From assembly GCA_007121975.1 (NCBI GenBank), contig SKJO01000425.1:1-19624 (forward strand): a DNA stretch of 19,624 bases, in the 5' to 3' direction. The notes beneath the pieces are model-generated. The model saw nothing but the letters and a program-made list of their open reading frames with translations. It was not told the DNA's origin and did not search any database. A program made the position numbers and the translations under genes. The stretch is from Nitriliruptoraceae bacterium. Its GTDB lineage: Bacteria > Actinomycetota > Nitriliruptoria > Nitriliruptorales > Nitriliruptoraceae. This document shows positions 17,451-19,624 of the stretch, piece after piece. Each line of letters begins with the position of its first letter. Position 1 is the stretch's first letter.

Positions 17451-18257
17451 ATGGCCGAGCACGCTGAACCGACCGGGCACGGCCGCGGCTGGCCGGTGCT
17501 GCACCTGCTGCTGCGGGTGGACCCTGCCCGGGCCCGTGAGCTGCCCGCCGACGCGGCCGGGGAGTTCGCCGCCACCCTCGAGCGCTGGCAGCGCGACACG
17601 CAGCTGCATGCCTACGCGGCCCTGGGCCACAAGGGTGACATCCTGCTGTTCGCACTCGACCCCGACCTGGCCCTGCTGCGTCGGCTGCAGACCGAGGTCC
17701 TGGCGACCGCCGCGGCCCCGGCGGTGCACCTGGCCTCCTCGTACCTGTCGATCACCGAGGGCAGCGAGTACTCCGACACGCCCGAGCGCTACCGCGAGCA
17801 GATGGCCGCCAAGGGGGTGACCGGCGAGGACCTCGAGCGCCGCGTCGCGCAGTTCGCCGAGCGCATGGAGCACTACCTCGAGTCCAAGCTGCATCCGCAG
17901 ATGCCCGACTGGCCGCTGGTGTGCTTCTACCCGATGTCACACCGGCGCGAGGGCAGCGACAACTGGTACGCGCTGGACTACGAGGAACGCAAGCGGCTGA
18001 TGGGTGAGCACGGGCGCAGCGGTCGGGCCTACACCGGGCGGGTGCTGCAGCTGGTGACGGCCTCGACCGGTCTCGACGACTGGGAGTACGGGGTCACGCT
18101 GGTCGCCCACGAGCTCGAGGACCTCAAGAGCATCGTCTACACCCTGCGCTACGACGAGGCCTCGGTGCGTTACGCCGAGTTCGGCCCGTTCGTGATCGGG
18201 ATCCGCCATGACCCGGCCGAGTTGCTCGCCGCGGTCGGGCTGACCCCGGGCGGTTGA
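17451..18257 (+). CDS. hemQ: Coproheme decarboxylase HemQ/ChdC (chlorite dismutase family)
   Basis: HemQ converts coproheme to heme b with peroxide, the last step of the coproporphyrin-dependent heme pathway of Gram-positive bacteria. The 268-residue protein has the ferredoxin-like repeat fold of the chlorite dismutase family. Tyr160 in CFYPMSHRR and the proximal His187 in MGEHGRSGR are 27 residues apart, as are Tyr147 and His174 of the Listeria enzyme. Met162, Arg192, Gln200 and Ser238 fit the same offset of 13. A true chlorite dismutase would have the distal Arg in a different context and usually a shorter or secreted form; HemQ is preferred. AGGAGG lies nine bases before the ATG. No other heme gene is in view. 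Confidence 0.93.
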   Translation: MAEHAEPTGHGRGWPVLHLLLRVDPARARELPADAAGEFAATLERWQRDTQLHAYAALGHKGDILLFALDPDLALLRRLQTEVLATAAAPAVHLASSYLSITEGSEYSDTPERYREQMAAKGVTGEDLERRVAQFAERMEHYLESKLHPQMPDWPLVCFYPMSHRREGSDNWYALDYEERKRLMGEHGRSGRAYTGRVLQLVTASTGLDDWEYGVTLVAHELEDLKSIVYTLRYDEASVRYAEFGPFVIGIRHDPAELLAAVGLTPGG

Positions 18258-18265
18258 GCCCACCG

Positions 18266-19624
18266 GTGTCCCCACCCGCCCTCGAGGATCCCTGGCCGCA
18301 CATCGCGCGGGGAGTGACGCTGCTGCGCCGCGCGGGGGTCGGCCCTGGGCAGCGGGTGCTGCTGCTGCTCGGGGGTGAGCTCGCGACCTTCGGGCTGCTC
18401 GCGGCGGCCTGCCTGGAGGGGGTGGTGGCGGTGCCGCTGCCGCCGGAGCTGACCGACGCGGAGCTCGCGCCGGTGCTCGCGGACGCGGATCCCTCGGTGG
18501 TGATCGTGGACCCGGCCCGGGTCCGGGCGCGGCACACCGTCGAGCGCAGCGCCCGACCGGTCGTGGCCACCGACGCCGGCCGTATGGCCGAGCTGCCGGG
18601 CAGCGATCCGTCCAGTGGCTGGCCCCGGACCCGGCCGATGGCCTACACCTCGGGCACGACCGGCCGCCGCAAGGGGGTGCATGCCGGCGTGCACGATGCC
18701 GCCTGGGGCCAGGCGCTGATCGAGGACGAGCACGCCGCCTTCGACCACCGGCACGGCAGCTCCCACCTCGTGGTCTCCCCCCTCTACCACTCCGGACCGT
18801 TCCGTTTCGCGCTGGTCACCGCGCTGCTGGGGGGACGGGTGGCGGTGCTGCCGCGGTTCGACCCGACCGAGTGGCTCACCGCGCTGCGTGAGCTGCGGCC
18901 GACCTCGCTGTTCTGCGTGCCGACCCACCTGCACCGACTGCTCGCCGAGCCGGGCCTGCGCGCCGACGATCTCGCGAGCCTGGCGCTGCTGGCCCACGCC
19001 GGCGCTCCCTGCCCGGTCCCGCTCAAGCACCAGGTCCTGGCGCTGGCTCCCGACGCCTCGGTGTGGGAGTTCTACGGCTCGACCGAAGGGCAGTTCACCG
19101 TCGCCGCCCCCGCGGTGTGGGAGCAGGCCCCCGGCACGGTCGGCACCGCCCGGCCCGACCGCGCGGTGCAGGTGCGCGACGACACCGGCCGGACGCTGGC
19201 TGCCGGCGAGGTCGGCACGGTCTGGGCACGGGTCCCCGAGCACGCCAGGTTCGACTACTGGCGCGACCCGGTCCGCACCGCCGAGGCCTGGGACCACGAC
19301 GCCTTCACGGTCGGCGACCTCGGGCACCTCGACGAGGCCGGCCGACTGTTCCTCGATGGTCGGCCCGGGGACCTGGTCATCACCGGGGGGGTCAACGTCT
19401 ACCCCGCCGAGGTCGAGCGGGCCCTGCTGGCCCTGCCCGGGGTCGCCGAGGCGGTCGCCTTCGGGGTCCCCGACGCCGACTGGGGCGAGCGGCTGGTGGC
19501 GGCGGTGGTGCCGTGGCCGGACGCGTCGCTGGTCGGTGCCGCGCTGCGTGAGGAGCTGCGCACCCACGTCTCACGGGCCAAGCTGCCCAAGCAGGTGCTG
19601 GTGGTCGACGAGTTGCCCCGGACC
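18266..19624 (+). CDS. Acyl-CoA synthetase-like AMP-binding enzyme (3' end cut by window edge)
   Basis: This ANL-superfamily adenylating enzyme would activate a carboxylic acid with ATP and, usually, pass it to CoA. From GTG at 18266, 453 codons are visible and open to the edge. Motifs: YTSGTTGRRKG (127-137, P-loop), YGSTEG (270-275), GDLGHLDEAGRL at about 350-361 (ribose-binding Asp), and the hinge and C-terminal lobe with GGVNVYPAEVE. The window ends at LPRT, just before the expected Gly-Lys with the catalytic lysine. The N-terminus is short; most relatives have 20-40 more residues before the first conserved strand. No ribosome-binding site is seen. GTG lies 8 bases after the hemQ stop, and an in-frame TTG at 18254 overlaps that stop, so coupling is likely. 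The acyl substrate cannot be told. Confidence 0.87.
   Translation, partial: MSPPALEDPWPHIARGVTLLRRAGVGPGQRVLLLLGGELATFGLLAAACLEGVVAVPLPPELTDAELAPVLADADPSVVIVDPARVRARHTVERSARPVVATDAGRMAELPGSDPSSGWPRTRPMAYTSGTTGRRKGVHAGVHDAAWGQALIEDEHAAFDHRHGSSHLVVSPLYHSGPFRFALVTALLGGRVAVLPRFDPTEWLTALRELRPTSLFCVPTHLHRLLAEPGLRADDLASLALLAHAGAPCPVPLKHQVLALAPDASVWEFYGSTEGQFTVAAPAVWEQAPGTVGTARPDRAVQVRDDTGRTLAAGEVGTVWARVPEHARFDYWRDPVRTAEAWDHDAFTVGDLGHLDEAGRLFLDGRPGDLVITGGVNVYPAEVERALLALPGVAEAVAFGVPDADWGERLVAAVVPWPDASLVGAALREELRTHVSRAKLPKQVLVVDELPRT

Noticed and set aside
17451..18257. Reading the HemQ gene as a true chlorite dismutase
   Set aside because: The YPM motif, the spacing of Tyr160 to the proximal His187 and the matching Arg, Gln and Ser positions fit coproheme decarboxylase. 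No perchlorate or chlorite genes are nearby.
18170..19567. A 465-codon minus-strand open frame at the right edge
   Set aside because: The plus-strand frame here carries all the ANL adenylation motifs and stays open to the edge, so the minus frame is its shadow.

Overview
This is a very GC-rich window with heavily G/C third codon positions and frequent GTG starts. Actinomycetota is strongly indicated: pup, dop and ARC/mpa (the prokaryotic ubiquitin-like protein system) lie together, trmI is close by, and there is an AcnA-type aconitase and a HemQ-type coproheme decarboxylase. The exact class cannot be fixed from the sequence; a deep-branching lineage such as Nitriliruptoria or Acidimicrobiia is a guess. 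No tRNA, rRNA, CRISPR array, insertion sequence or phage gene was seen. This reads as a conserved chromosomal region.

Left part, bases 1-7235, mostly minus strand. In transcription order: a TtuA-type tRNA 2-thiolation enzyme with an N-terminal ThiS/MoaD-like domain; trmI, which overlaps it by 4 bases; a soluble chemoreceptor-like protein with a zinc-binding CZB domain; then ARC/Mpa, Dop (4-base overlap) and Pup, whose last residues run off the left edge. One plus-strand gene for a 52-residue hydrophobic protein sits between trmI and the chemoreceptor gene. ARC, Dop and Pup form the pupylation and depupylation arm of the proteasome pathway. The 20S core genes and the ligase pafA are not in view. 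TtuA (2-thiolation of position 54) and TrmI (m1A58) would both modify the tRNA T-loop.

Middle part, bases 7341-13456, minus strand: AcnA aconitase (TCA cycle), MsrA (repair of oxidised methionine) and a GH65 family disaccharide phosphorylase. A strong perfect hairpin lies just after the aconitase gene.

Right part, bases 13600-19624, mostly plus strand: a metallo-beta-lactamase-like protein with an altered metal motif, overlapping by 4 bases with a zinc-dependent MDR dehydrogenase; a convergent minus-strand gene for an unrecognised three-helix membrane protein whose 3' end overlaps the dehydrogenase gene by 26 bases; then gpmA (glycolysis), hemQ (last step of coproporphyrin-dependent heme synthesis) and an acyl-CoA synthetase-like ANL enzyme cut by the right edge.

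The most interesting point is the tRNA T-loop pair: a sulfur-carrier-like domain fused to TtuA and translationally coupled to trmI. Second is the soluble zinc-sensing chemoreceptor inside the Pup-proteasome neighbourhood.
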